Below, piece after piece: positions 56,065-64,000 of a stretch of 64,000 nt of DNA (position 1 is the stretch's first letter; each line of letters opens with the position of its first letter). The stretch comes from Clostridiales bacterium (GTDB taxonomy: Bacteria; Bacillota; Clostridia; Saccharofermentanales; Saccharofermentanaceae): NCBI GenBank assembly GCA_017940895.1, contig JAGAXM010000027.1, positions 1 through 64,000 on the forward strand, written 5' to 3'. Made by a program: the position numbers and the translations under genes. Below the pieces are notes generated by a model. The model had not been told where the DNA came from. It saw only the letters and a program-made list of their open reading frames with translations, and did no database searches.

Positions 56065-58275
56065 ATGGATCAGAACAAATTCATAGATGATCTTATAAGT
56101 CAGATGACGGTGGAGGAGAAGGCAGCCCAGATGCTGCAGGTCCCCGTCTCCGTTGTCGGCATGGATGCTGCGCGCGAATGGGCAAGAAAGGGCGTAGGCT
56201 CTTTCCTTAATGCGTTAGGCTCCGAGATGGAGGAGTTGCAGAAGGTCTCCTGTGAGGAATCAAGACTTAAGGTTCCGGTAATCTTCGGTATCGATGCGGT
56301 TCACGGTCATGGTCTTAACAGGAAGGCAACGATCTTTCCTTCGCAGCTTGCGATGGCAGCTTCATGGAACAAGGACATTGCCCATAAGGCGGCCGAGGTA
56401 ACTGCAACGGAAGTTGCGACTGACGGCATTCACTGGAACTTCTCTCCCGTACTCTGTCTTGCAAGAGATCCGAGGTGGGGAAGAACGGACGAGACTTTCG
56501 GCGAGGATAAGTATCTTGCAGGAGAGCTCGGCGCCGCGATGATCGAAGGCTACCAGGGAGACGACTTAAGTGACGATACTTCGGTGCTTGCGTGCGCGAA
56601 GCATTTTATCGGTTACGGTGAAGCCACGGGTGCACGTGACTCCTATGATACGGAGATTACTTTTCGCAAGATAAGAGACGAGTTCCTGCCGCCTTTCAGG
56701 AAGGCTATAGACGCAGGCTGCGCCACGGTAATGTCTGCGTACGGCTCAATAGACGGCACTCCGCTTACGGTCAACAAGAAGGCTCTGCGCGGAATTCTTC
56801 GCGATGAGATGGGATTTGACGGTGTCACGGTAACCGACTGGGATACGGTAAATGCATTGATCACCAGACAGAGAGTATGCGGCAACCACGGCGATGCTTC
56901 GAGGCTCGCGGCTGATGCCGGTAACGATATGATCATGTGTACTATGGAGTACTACGATGCGGTTATCGAAGAGGTGAAGTCGGGAAGACTCGATGAAGCC
57001 GTTCTCGATGAGGCGGTAAGACATATACTTACGGTCAAGTGCCGTCTCGGAGTATGGGAGAAGCCGCTTAAGACAGGTAAGCCCGGAAGCATCGGATGCG
57101 ACGAACACCACGAGGCCGCACTCGAGGCTGCAAGAGGGTCGGTCGTCCTTCTTAAGAACGACGGAATCCTTCCTTTGGATCCCGGCAAGAAGATCAGAAA
57201 GATCGCGGTCATCGGACCGAATGCGGATGACATCCGTGCGCAGTACGGTGACTGGACATACTTTACACATCCCGTGCCCGGCATCGAGAAGGAACCGGAG
57301 CGCCCCTATGTTACTTTGCTCGAAGGAATCAGAGAGCAGACAGAGAGTACGGGCATCAAGGTGGAATATTCATACGGATGCAGCGTCAACCGCATGGGTT
57401 ACTACAAGGGCAACTTCGCCGGTATCCCCGAGTTCATGGAGCAGTGCTATAAGGATAATGCGCACCGCTACGACAGCTATAAGGAGATGCCTTATATCAA
57501 CGAGGCAGCGGCGATGGCAAGAAGCGCGGATATCATTATCCTCGCGTTAGGAGATAACTATAACCAGCACGGTGAATATAACGACAGAGCGGACTTAAGA
57601 CTGTCAGGCATGCAGGAGGCGTTGTTCAGAGTATTGAGCACACTTCATATTCCGCTTATAACGGTGCTTATATCGTCCAAGCCTTTGGCGATTCCCGAGG
57701 TGGTAAAGAAGTCCGATGCTGTCATCTGCGCATTTAACGGCGGTATGTACGGCGGACGTGCTGTGGCAGAGACGATCTTCGGTAAGCTCAATCCTTCGGG
57801 AAGACTACCCATATCATTCCCGTACACGACAGGTCAGGTGCCCGTATACTACAACCAGTTCCCGGGATGGCATGAGGGACGTTATGTCGACTGCCCCGAG
57901 AAGCCGCTGTTCGCTTTCGGCGAGGGCCTTTCTTATACGTGGTATGAGTATTCGGATCTGAAGTTCGATGCTGCATCTAAGACGGTCAGCGTTAACGTAA
58001 AGAATACGGGTGATAAGGCAGGTACGGAAGTAGTCCAGATCTATGTCGAAGACGTCGTTAGTTCCGTTATGACAGCTGTGAAGAATCTTGCGGGATTCTC
58101 ACGTGTAGAGCTTCAACCCGGCGAGAGTAAAGAGGTCAGCATCAGGCTTGATGATGAAGCATTTATGATCACGCGTCCCGATGAGACACGTGTGATAGAA
58201 CCCGGAGAGTTCGTGATCTATGCAGGTCACAGTTCGAAGGACGAAGACTTATTGAAGGTATCGGTAACTTTATAA
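56065..58275 (+). CDS. bglX: GH3 family beta-glucosidase
   Basis: Glycoside hydrolase cutting beta-linked glucose from oligosaccharides. It has the two GH3 domains and a C-terminal fibronectin-III-like domain (about 640-736). The nucleophile is Asp258 in VTVTDWDT; IDAVHGHG and HFIGYGEATGARD are other family blocks. No signal peptide is present, so it acts inside the cell on imported oligosaccharides. Length 736. Its stop overlaps cysK. Confidence 0.93.
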   Translation: MDQNKFIDDLISQMTVEEKAAQMLQVPVSVVGMDAAREWARKGVGSFLNALGSEMEELQKVSCEESRLKVPVIFGIDAVHGHGLNRKATIFPSQLAMAASWNKDIAHKAAEVTATEVATDGIHWNFSPVLCLARDPRWGRTDETFGEDKYLAGELGAAMIEGYQGDDLSDDTSVLACAKHFIGYGEATGARDSYDTEITFRKIRDEFLPPFRKAIDAGCATVMSAYGSIDGTPLTVNKKALRGILRDEMGFDGVTVTDWDTVNALITRQRVCGNHGDASRLAADAGNDMIMCTMEYYDAVIEEVKSGRLDEAVLDEAVRHILTVKCRLGVWEKPLKTGKPGSIGCDEHHEAALEAARGSVVLLKNDGILPLDPGKKIRKIAVIGPNADDIRAQYGDWTYFTHPVPGIEKEPERPYVTLLEGIREQTESTGIKVEYSYGCSVNRMGYYKGNFAGIPEFMEQCYKDNAHRYDSYKEMPYINEAAAMARSADIIILALGDNYNQHGEYNDRADLRLSGMQEALFRVLSTLHIPLITVLISSKPLAIPEVVKKSDAVICAFNGGMYGGRAVAETIFGKLNPSGRLPISFPYTTGQVPVYYNQFPGWHEGRYVDCPEKPLFAFGEGLSYTWYEYSDLKFDAASKTVSVNVKNTGDKAGTEVVQIYVEDVVSSVMTAVKNLAGFSRVELQPGESKEVSIRLDDEAFMITRPDETRVIEPGEFVIYAGHSSKDEDLLKVSVTL

Positions 58276-59201
58276 TGATCTGTAATACAATTCTCGATGC
58301 AGTAGGCAATACACCTCTTATCAGACTTAACAGGCTCGTTCCCGAGGGGAGCGCAGAAGTGCTTGTTAAGTTCGAAGGTCTTAATGTCGGAGGTTCGATC
58401 AAGACGCGTACAGCACTTAACATGATCGTTAAGGCAGAGCAGGAAGGTATACTTACGCCCGACAGCGTTATCGTGGAGCCGACTTCCGGCAACCAGGGAA
58501 TCGGACTTGCACTCATCGGTGCAGTAAGAGGATACCGCACGGTGATCATCATGCCCGACTCGGTAAGCGTCGAGAGAAGAAAGCTCGTCGAGCATTACGG
58601 GGCGGAAGTTGTTCTTACACATGATGACGGTGATATAGGACGCGCGATCAAAGAGTGCATCGATATCGCATATAAGATGAAGGAAGAAGATCCCCATGTG
58701 TTTATCCCGCAGCAGTTCGAGAATCCCGCGAACGTAGAGGCTCAGTATACCAGTACGGCGCGCGAGATCCTGGAGGCATGCGGCAAGCCTGTCGACGGAT
58801 TCGTATCCGGTATCGGAACGGGCGGAACGATCACGGGTATCGGCAAGGCTTTAAGAGAGGCTAACCCTGATGTAGTCATCTGGGCGGCTGAGCCTGAGCA
58901 TGCTGCGATCCTGTCCGGCGGCTCTATCGGAACCCACATACAAATGGGTATCGGAGACGGACTGATTCCTGCTATACTTGATACGGCAATCTATAATGAC
59001 ATCGCGATCATTACGGATGAAGAAGCTCTTACCATGAGTAAGGAGCTGGCTTCCAAGGAGGGAATCCTGTGCGGTATCTCTTCCGGAACGAATGTGGCAG
59101 GTGCCATTAAGCTTGCGAAGAAACTCGGGGCGGGGAAGACGGTTGTTACTGTTCTTCCCGATACGGCGGAAAGATATTTCTCGACTCCGCTGTTCGAATA
59201 A
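58275..59201 (+). CDS. cysK: Cysteine synthase (O-acetylserine sulfhydrylase)
   Basis: PLP enzyme making cysteine from O-acetylserine and sulfide. PLP lysine is Lys43 in GGSIKTRTA. The substrate loop reads TSGNQG (Gln74) where CysK normally has TSGNTG. GIGTGGTITGIG and LPDTAERYFSTPLF are standard. The ATG overlaps the GH3 stop by one base (TAATG), coupling two unrelated functions. Length 308 is normal. Confidence 0.92.
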   Translation: MICNTILDAVGNTPLIRLNRLVPEGSAEVLVKFEGLNVGGSIKTRTALNMIVKAEQEGILTPDSVIVEPTSGNQGIGLALIGAVRGYRTVIIMPDSVSVERRKLVEHYGAEVVLTHDDGDIGRAIKECIDIAYKMKEEDPHVFIPQQFENPANVEAQYTSTAREILEACGKPVDGFVSGIGTGGTITGIGKALREANPDVVIWAAEPEHAAILSGGSIGTHIQMGIGDGLIPAILDTAIYNDIAIITDEEALTMSKELASKEGILCGISSGTNVAGAIKLAKKLGAGKTVVTVLPDTAERYFSTPLFE

Positions 59202-59234
59202 GTTATTCAATTTTAAAAAGGGAGGATATAAAAA

Positions 59235-60137
59235 ATGAAGATGAAAAAAGCAGTTGCGTCAGTGCTCGTGCTTTCCCTTATGGCAGGCGTGGCAGGTTGC
59301 TCCAAGGTAAAGTCCATTACCGGCGAAGAGGCTGTTAATGCCTTGGAAGAACTCGGGTATGAGGAAGTCGATCAGGATGAGATGGAAGATGTCACCGATC
59401 CCGACGATGACTATTTCAGAGACGGAATCTATGTGGTTCTGGATCATGATACTATAGAGGATAAATACACTGATATCATGCCTTATATCAGAATGACGGG
59501 TCTGGATATCGGTATCGATATCGATAATGTCGAAGAGGCTACAATCTTCGTAAGATTTGAAGGTGTTGACGAGCTTGAGGATATGGAAGAGCCGAGTGAC
59601 CTCGAGGATGTCGAGCTTAATATGTTCGGAGGCGCTCAGATAACTCTTGATGAATATGATCAGGATGTTCTCGATGATATCGCCGACGGACTTGATGATC
59701 TTCTTCGTAAGATCAACGTCGACATCGATGACTTAAGTGACGATGAATATAAGCTTAGCAAGAATTCTCTCTTCCTTAAGGTGCATGTATCTGTCTGGGA
59801 CTTCGCAGCTGCTTTGCTGGAGTCTGATTTCTATGATGCACTTATCGAGACTGCTCCGAATGACGATGAGGTTGAGCAGCTTGATGAAGCTTTGCAGAAT
59901 ATCACGGGTGATATAAGCGTTGCTGTTTATGTTTCCGACGGCAACATTCTGTTCGTTCTCGGAGGTTCTGTTAACGGTGAGCCTACATTCTTAAGCGACT
60001 TCTGCAGCGAGGCAGGCGTTGCTGATCCTACGGATATGCCGAGCAGCGAGGCTGTAACAGAGGCTATCATCGATACTCTTGATGATTATGCAGCTTTGTT
60101 CACCGCACGTTCCGACTATTCACTTTACGGCTTCTGA
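59235..60137 (+). CDS. Very acidic lipoprotein, copy 1
   Basis: No family recognised. A signal peptide ends in the lipobox GVAGC, followed by a long domain very rich in Asp and Glu. It is a paralogue of the next gene: both begin with MKMKK, share the lipobox SVKVK-like start CSKVK, a DDLSDDEY/DDLSSDEY block and a C-terminal YVSDGNILFVLGG / YISGENMVIVMGA block. GGGAGG precedes the ATG. Membrane-surface location inferred. Confidence 0.8.
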   Translation: MKMKKAVASVLVLSLMAGVAGCSKVKSITGEEAVNALEELGYEEVDQDEMEDVTDPDDDYFRDGIYVVLDHDTIEDKYTDIMPYIRMTGLDIGIDIDNVEEATIFVRFEGVDELEDMEEPSDLEDVELNMFGGAQITLDEYDQDVLDDIADGLDDLLRKINVDIDDLSDDEYKLSKNSLFLKVHVSVWDFAAALLESDFYDALIETAPNDDEVEQLDEALQNITGDISVAVYVSDGNILFVLGGSVNGEPTFLSDFCSEAGVADPTDMPSSEAVTEAIIDTLDDYAALFTARSDYSLYGF

Positions 60138-60143
60138 TATCGC

Positions 60144-60172
60144 TTTACTTTTAGATAGTTGTCAAGTATATT
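60144..60172 (+). promoter_or_regulatory. Promoter before the second acidic lipoprotein
   Basis: TTTACT at 60144-60149, 17 bases, TATATT at 60167-60172, with the expected start at about 60179 and AGGAGG at 60190-60195 before the ATG. Confidence 0.5.
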
Positions 60173-60205
60173 TATCATGATTTATCAACAGGAGGATAGA
60201 TTACT

Positions 60206-61099
60206 ATGAAAATGAAGAAGATTATGGCTGCTGTTCTGGCTGTTTCCGTTATGGCTTCAGTTGCAGGATGCTCCAAGGTTAAGAAGATCACACACGACGA
60301 CTTCGTCAATGCATGTGACAAGATGGGCGCTGAAGAGGTCGATTATGACGATTCAAACGACGTAGAAGATTCCGATCTTGAAGACGGTGTTTACTGCGTT
60401 CTCGACAGCGATGATATCGAAGATGTGTACTCTCAGTATGATAGTTCTTCGAGTTCCGGAATGTACGGCATGTCAGCACCTGACTTTGATTCAGTCATCG
60501 AGGCTGAGGATATGCAGGATATGACAGTTTTCGTCAAGATGGATCAGAACATTGATGATATCTCTGATGCCGAGGATCTCTCCGGACTCGAGGTTAATGC
60601 AGTGATCGGTGTTCACATCACTTTGACCGAGGCTGATATGGCAGAGGAGATCATGGGCAATCTTGCTGATCTGATGGATGACCTCGATGTTGAAGTAGAC
60701 GATCTTTCATCTGATGAGTACTACACAGGCAAGAACGAGGGTTACCTCAAGTTTGATATCGATGCAGAAGATCTTATCGCTGCTTTCCTCGAGTCCGAGA
60801 CATGCGGTTATCTCGAGATGATGGATGCAGGTGTTGAAGAGTACGTTGAAGGACTCGAAGGCTGTGTTGGTGTTGCTGTATATATCAGCGGCGAGAACAT
60901 GGTAATCGTTATGGGCGCAGGAGTTAACAACGCTCCCGATTACCTCGATGAGTTCTGCGGCGACCTCGGTATCGCAAGCCCTTCCAAGCTTGAATCCAAT
61001 GCAATGATCGCTCAGGCAATCTGCGACTATGTCGACGATACGCTCGGTTCGATGCTCTCATCATTCGCAGCTCTGGCTACATCTTCTTACGATTTCTGA
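60206..61099 (+). CDS. Very acidic lipoprotein, copy 2
   Basis: Tandem paralogue of the gene at 59235 (297 residues). Lipobox SVAGC, then an Asp/Glu-rich domain and a C-terminal ACT-like hydrophobic core. It has its own promoter candidate and a strong terminator after it. Function unknown; no homology to a transporter binding protein is evident. Confidence 0.8.
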   Translation: MKMKKIMAAVLAVSVMASVAGCSKVKKITHDDFVNACDKMGAEEVDYDDSNDVEDSDLEDGVYCVLDSDDIEDVYSQYDSSSSSGMYGMSAPDFDSVIEAEDMQDMTVFVKMDQNIDDISDAEDLSGLEVNAVIGVHITLTEADMAEEIMGNLADLMDDLDVEVDDLSSDEYYTGKNEGYLKFDIDAEDLIAAFLESETCGYLEMMDAGVEEYVEGLEGCVGVAVYISGENMVIVMGAGVNNAPDYLDEFCGDLGIASPSKLESNAMIAQAICDYVDDTLGSMLSSFAALATSSYDF

Positions 61100-61124
61100 T
61101 AGAAGATATTAACCTAAGTAAATG

Positions 61125-61151
61125 ACAGGCGGGATTTCCCGCCTGTTTTTA
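61125..61151 (+). terminator. Rho-independent terminator after the acidic lipoproteins
   Basis: Nine pairs ACAGGCGGG / CCCGCCTGT with a four-base loop ATTT, then TTTTTA. A strong terminator. Confidence 0.92.
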
Positions 61152-61169
61152 TGTGATAAGAATAATCAA

Positions 61170-61178
61170 TGCTATAAT
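61170..61178 (+). promoter_or_regulatory. Extended -10 promoter of the DUF6935 gene
   Basis: TGCTATAAT combines a perfect -10 (61173-61178) with TGn. The -35 is poor. The ATG at 61210 follows with AAGGGGGAT. Confidence 0.6.
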
Positions 61179-61209
61179 TGTTCTGTATGTAATTTACAAG
61201 GGGGATATT

Positions 61210-61701
61210 ATGGAAATCGTTTTCGACAGACTTCCCGAGAACCTTGAGGAGCTTAAGGCTCTTCCCGCGGCTTCTCTTAATGAGCCCGAGTACGGTGCGG
61301 CTTTATTCCTTGCAGCCATGATGATGTATGAGAAGGACAGGGAGCAGACCTGGCAGATGCTTGAGTTCTTATACGGTCCTGCAGGTCTTTCCACTTTTAC
61401 GAAGCAGTTCATAAATGACCGCATGCAGGACAACAAGTTCTATAAGGTTAAGTCCTATTTCAAGGGCTCAAGTCCCGAGAATAACTATGAGCCGTCAATG
61501 CCGCTTACAACGGTGGAGATCCAGAGAAGAGACGATTCCATGGTGGAGGGCAGATGCAGACTGTTTATGAAGTCTACGGGTGCCGATACTCCCAGAGAGA
61601 TAAGAATGAGACATAAGCCTTCGACGAATCAGTGGTTTGTCGAAGATCAGATGCTGCTGGCAGATATCAGAGTGCCGGTCGCTTCGGATTCGTGGGCATA
61701 A
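61210..61701 (+). CDS. DUF6935-like protein
   Basis: Protein of 163 residues without signal peptide. Blocks such as LPENLEELKALPAASLNEPE, AALFLAAMMMYEKD, QFINDRM and SYFKGSSPENNYEPSMP fit the Clostridia family DUF6935, of unknown function. ATG 61210 is preferred to upstream 61153 because it has a good ribosome site and follows the promoter. Followed by the CAP protein. Confidence 0.65.
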   Translation: MEIVFDRLPENLEELKALPAASLNEPEYGAALFLAAMMMYEKDREQTWQMLEFLYGPAGLSTFTKQFINDRMQDNKFYKVKSYFKGSSPENNYEPSMPLTTVEIQRRDDSMVEGRCRLFMKSTGADTPREIRMRHKPSTNQWFVEDQMLLADIRVPVASDSWA

Positions 61702-61711
61702 AGGGGGACAT

Positions 61712-63055
61712 ATGTTGATCAACAGATTTAAGAAGATAATTGCGGTCGTAATTGCTGCGGCGATCATTCCTGCGGCACTCGGCACACCCGCTGCGGTAAG
61801 AGCTGACGATACTGTCGATTCCGCTGCCATTATCGCGGATGCTTTGGCGAACGGAGCTCACAGATGTAATGTTAATGCTCCGAGATCGGGCAATGTCTTT
61901 GTACAGCTGTTCGGAACCTTCGATACTACTTCGAGCGATGCTATCCTGAATCAGCTTAACAGCTACAGACTCGAGGCATGCCAGAACGGTTACCGTGATC
62001 CGAGAAATCCGAGCAGGGGACTTACGATGGCAGACTATGTTCCGCTTCACTGGTCTCACGGACTTGAGGAGATGGCGATGCTTCGTGCAGCTGAGGCTTC
62101 ATATACGAACCACCACCTTAAGACAACAGGCGAGGACTTCTACAATTCAAGCTATGATGTAGCTTCTTTCGGCGAGATCCTCGCGTGGGGCAGCAATATG
62201 GCAGGTGGTCTTTCTCTGTGGTATTCCGAGAAGTCCGCATGGTGTTCCGGTCAGACAAGCTCGAGCGGCCATTATGCACAGATCATCAATCCTTCGTATA
62301 CATACTGCGGAATTGCAGGATTCAATAACACACAGGCAGGCGAGTTCACGACTCAGACCGGACTTGATGAGAGCAAGGTAAATGTATCCCAGTACAATTC
62401 CCAGCTTGCAGAGGTACATGCCATCAATGTATCTGCAGTTACGATCATCTGTCCTACAGGTTCTGTCCTTGTAGGCTCTACTAATAAGGTCGCTGCTGTA
62501 GGTACTATCAGTGTATTGGGCTACAGCAAGAGATATTCCTATTCGGGTATCAGGATCCTTCCCACGACATTCTGGACTAATACTCCCAACTTCATGACTG
62601 TTGATAATGTCGGTAATGCGACGGGACACTGCCCGGGAATGGCTAATGTATTCTGTAAATTAAACGGAGTGACTTATTCGGCTACCATAAGAGTCGGAGA
62701 CGGAACGCTCGTACGTAACTTCGCTACGAGGCTGTACTCTGTAGCTCTTAACCGTACACCGGATCAGGCAGGTCTCGATTACTGGACAAACAGACTTGCT
62801 TCAAGACAGATCACGGGTACGCAGGCAGCATACGGATTCTTCTTCAGTGCAGAATTCCAGAATGCACATCTTTCAAATGAGCAGTATATCCAGAGACTCT
62901 ATCAGACATTCCTCGGAAGAGATCCGGAGCCTGCAGGTTATAACTACTGGCTCACAAGAATGGCTGACGGTGCCTCAAGAACAGAAGTCTTCTACGGATT
63001 CTCGGGTTCTGCCGAGTTCGCAGGCATCTGCGCTTATGCAGGTATCAACCCTTAA
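61712..63055 (+). CDS. Secreted CAP-domain and DUF4214 protein
   Basis: Exported protein of 447 residues. Signal peptide about 1-31, then a CAP (SCP-like) domain about 60-215 with HWSHGLEEMAMLRAAEAS and GHYAQIINPSYTYCG, then a beta-rich Ig-like region, and a C-terminal DUF4214 domain (NRTPDQAGLDYW and GRDPEPAGYNYW repeats). No sortase motif. AAGGGGGA precedes ATG 61712. DUF4214 is found in secreted glycoproteins; adhesion or wall remodelling is inferred. Confidence 0.85.
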   Translation: MLINRFKKIIAVVIAAAIIPAALGTPAAVRADDTVDSAAIIADALANGAHRCNVNAPRSGNVFVQLFGTFDTTSSDAILNQLNSYRLEACQNGYRDPRNPSRGLTMADYVPLHWSHGLEEMAMLRAAEASYTNHHLKTTGEDFYNSSYDVASFGEILAWGSNMAGGLSLWYSEKSAWCSGQTSSSGHYAQIINPSYTYCGIAGFNNTQAGEFTTQTGLDESKVNVSQYNSQLAEVHAINVSAVTIICPTGSVLVGSTNKVAAVGTISVLGYSKRYSYSGIRILPTTFWTNTPNFMTVDNVGNATGHCPGMANVFCKLNGVTYSATIRVGDGTLVRNFATRLYSVALNRTPDQAGLDYWTNRLASRQITGTQAAYGFFFSAEFQNAHLSNEQYIQRLYQTFLGRDPEPAGYNYWLTRMADGASRTEVFYGFSGSAEFAGICAYAGINP

Positions 63056-63064
63056 GGAAAGAAT

Positions 63065-63502
63065 ATGCCGCTTTTTATCATTCAGGGAGATATAACGAGA
63101 CTCAAGTGCGACGCGATCGTTAACGCCGCGAATAATTCGCTTCTCGGCGGAGGCGGAGTAGACGGTGCGATCCACTGTGCCGCAGGTCCCGAGCTTCTTG
63201 AAGAGTGCAGAAATCTTCACGGCTGTGATACGGGAGACGCCAAGATCACGAAAGGATACAAGCTTGATGCCAAGTATGTTATCCATACGGTAGGTCCGAT
63301 CTGGCACGGCGGAGGAAGAGGGGAAGAGAAGCTCTTAAGATCCTGCTACAGGAAAAGTTTAGAGCTTGCATATTCCCATAACTGCGAATCCGTTGCTTTC
63401 CCTATGATATCTGCGGGCGTTTACGGTTATCCTTTTGAGGATGCCATGAACGTCGCCGTCACGGAGATAACGAATTTCTCGCAGATTCCGAGGAGGATAT
63501 GA
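63065..63502 (+). pseudogene. Macro-domain protein, 5' part of a split gene
   Basis: ADP-ribose-binding macro domain, probably an O-acetyl-ADP-ribose deacetylase type. The motifs [18 protein letters not shown] and [12 protein letters not shown] are intact. The frame stops after 145 residues, before the last beta strand of the domain. The missing strand and the family's C-terminal part are encoded in another frame from 63499, overlapping by ATGA. In relatives these form one protein. So this is a frameshift, an error in the sequence, or two coupled proteins. Confidence 0.75.
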
Positions 63503-64000
63503 CGGTCTATATCGTTATCTTCAACAGACGCGACTATAAGCCTGACCGTAACAGGCTTTTTGATGAAGTTAACCGTTATGTAAAGAGCAGGATGGTCTTC
63601 AAGGAGAACCGTCTGCTTGCATTCGGCAATGCTCCTGCTTCTGCGGCTGCGGCGAAGTGCGCCTGCAATGATGCCGTTGTTAATGAAGAGGCAGCGGGCT
63701 CAGTCGAAGATTATGTTAAGTCCCATATTGATGAGAGCTTCTCACAGATGCTTCTGCGCCTTATCGACGAGAAGGGCATGACAGACGTTGAGTGCTATAA
63801 GAAAGCGAACGTTGACAGGAAGCTGTTCTCGAAGATCAGGAGCAATCCTTCGTATCATCCGCGCAAGACCACGGTGCTCGGCTTTGCCATAGCATTGAAG
63901 CTCACCCTCGATGAGACGGATGAGCTTCTGATGAAGGCGGGCTATGCCCTGTCTGATTCGAACTGCGGGGACCTCGTCGTCGAGTATTTCATCAGTAACG
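63499..64000 (+). CDS. C-terminal part of macro-domain protein, runs off the window
   Basis: Starts with [13 protein letters not shown], the expected last macro strand. The rest contains the block [20 protein letters not shown] and [18 protein letters not shown], a helical, helix-turn-helix-like C-terminal domain usual in Clostridia macro proteins. In the same frame, EFLADSEED precedes the ATG, matching the linker of intact relatives. AGGAGG lies only two bases before the ATG. The end is outside the window. Confidence 0.6.
   Translation, partial: MTVYIVIFNRRDYKPDRNRLFDEVNRYVKSRMVFKENRLLAFGNAPASAAAAKCACNDAVVNEEAAGSVEDYVKSHIDESFSQMLLRLIDEKGMTDVECYKKANVDRKLFSKIRSNPSYHPRKTTVLGFAIALKLTLDETDELLMKAGYALSDSNCGDLVVEYFISN

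Noticed and set aside
63470-63485. Programmed -1 frameshift in the macro-domain gene
   Set aside because: The junction GAATTTC is not a canonical X XXY YYZ slippery heptamer and no clear pseudoknot was seen; a mutation or read error is simpler.

Overview
The window reads as a chromosomal segment of an anaerobic, fermentative member of the Firmicutes, class Clostridia. The signs are the conserved Firmicutes gene orders rpsF-ssb-rpsR / rplI-dnaB and tilS-hpt-ftsH, a T-box leader in front of ilvBN, strong AGGAGG ribosome binding sites with ATGA/TAATG stop-start overlaps, and an iron-only hydrogenase of the Clostridia type. Genus cannot be fixed from the sequence alone; a gut or rumen polysaccharide-fermenting lineage is plausible because of the cohesin-like, CBM2-like, DUF4214 and GH3 proteins. 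No rRNA, tRNA, insertion sequence, prophage or CRISPR array was seen. Almost every gene is on the + strand; three are on the - strand (50021-51229, 53230-53544, 53600-53971).

Layout. 246-4514: DNA helicase PcrA/UvrD and two HD-domain nucleotide phosphohydrolases. 4498-9132: a membrane-anchored N-acetylglucosaminidase, a cohesin-like plus cadherin-like surface protein and a GtrA-like protein. 9119-16132: folC, an unknown membrane protein, thrC and carB. 16151-21837: a membrane diguanylate cyclase, a Na+/alanine symporter, a prepilin peptidase and release factor 3. 21940-25996: malQ behind a palindromic operator-like site, glpK and an AEC transporter. 26006-30293: an SseB-domain protein, an unknown membrane protein, prfA, and a Sua5 enzyme fused to a low-molecular-weight phosphatase-like domain that has lost its catalytic residues. 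30301-38576: the rpsF-ssb-rpsR operon with two promoters and an S6:S18-type leader hairpin, a terminator, then rplI-dnaB-tilS-hpt-ftsH-xpt. 38573-43466: a BMP-family lipoprotein, a sigma/anti-sigma pair and an amino-acid ABC transporter. 43477-48793: T-box-controlled ilvB-ilvN-ilvC-ilvD.

48807-64000 is the more accessory part: an HD-GYP protein with a CBM2-like outside domain, a CPBP protease, yunG, a DUF815 ATPase, a 270-base gene-poor stretch that looks like a structured RNA ending in a perfect palindromic terminator, two small membrane proteins, a phosphodiesterase, a monomeric [FeFe]-hydrogenase, a GH3 beta-glucosidase, cysteine synthase, two tandem very acidic lipoproteins, a DUF6935 protein, a secreted CAP/DUF4214 protein, and a macro-domain gene split by an apparent frameshift at the window edge.

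No single classical defence or mobile system is present. The items most worth following are the split macro-domain gene, the Sua5-pseudophosphatase fusion, the orphan structured RNA carrying an anti-Shine-Dalgarno-like sequence (52985-53205), the carbohydrate-sensing-like HD-GYP protein, and the paired surface proteins at 4498-8557.
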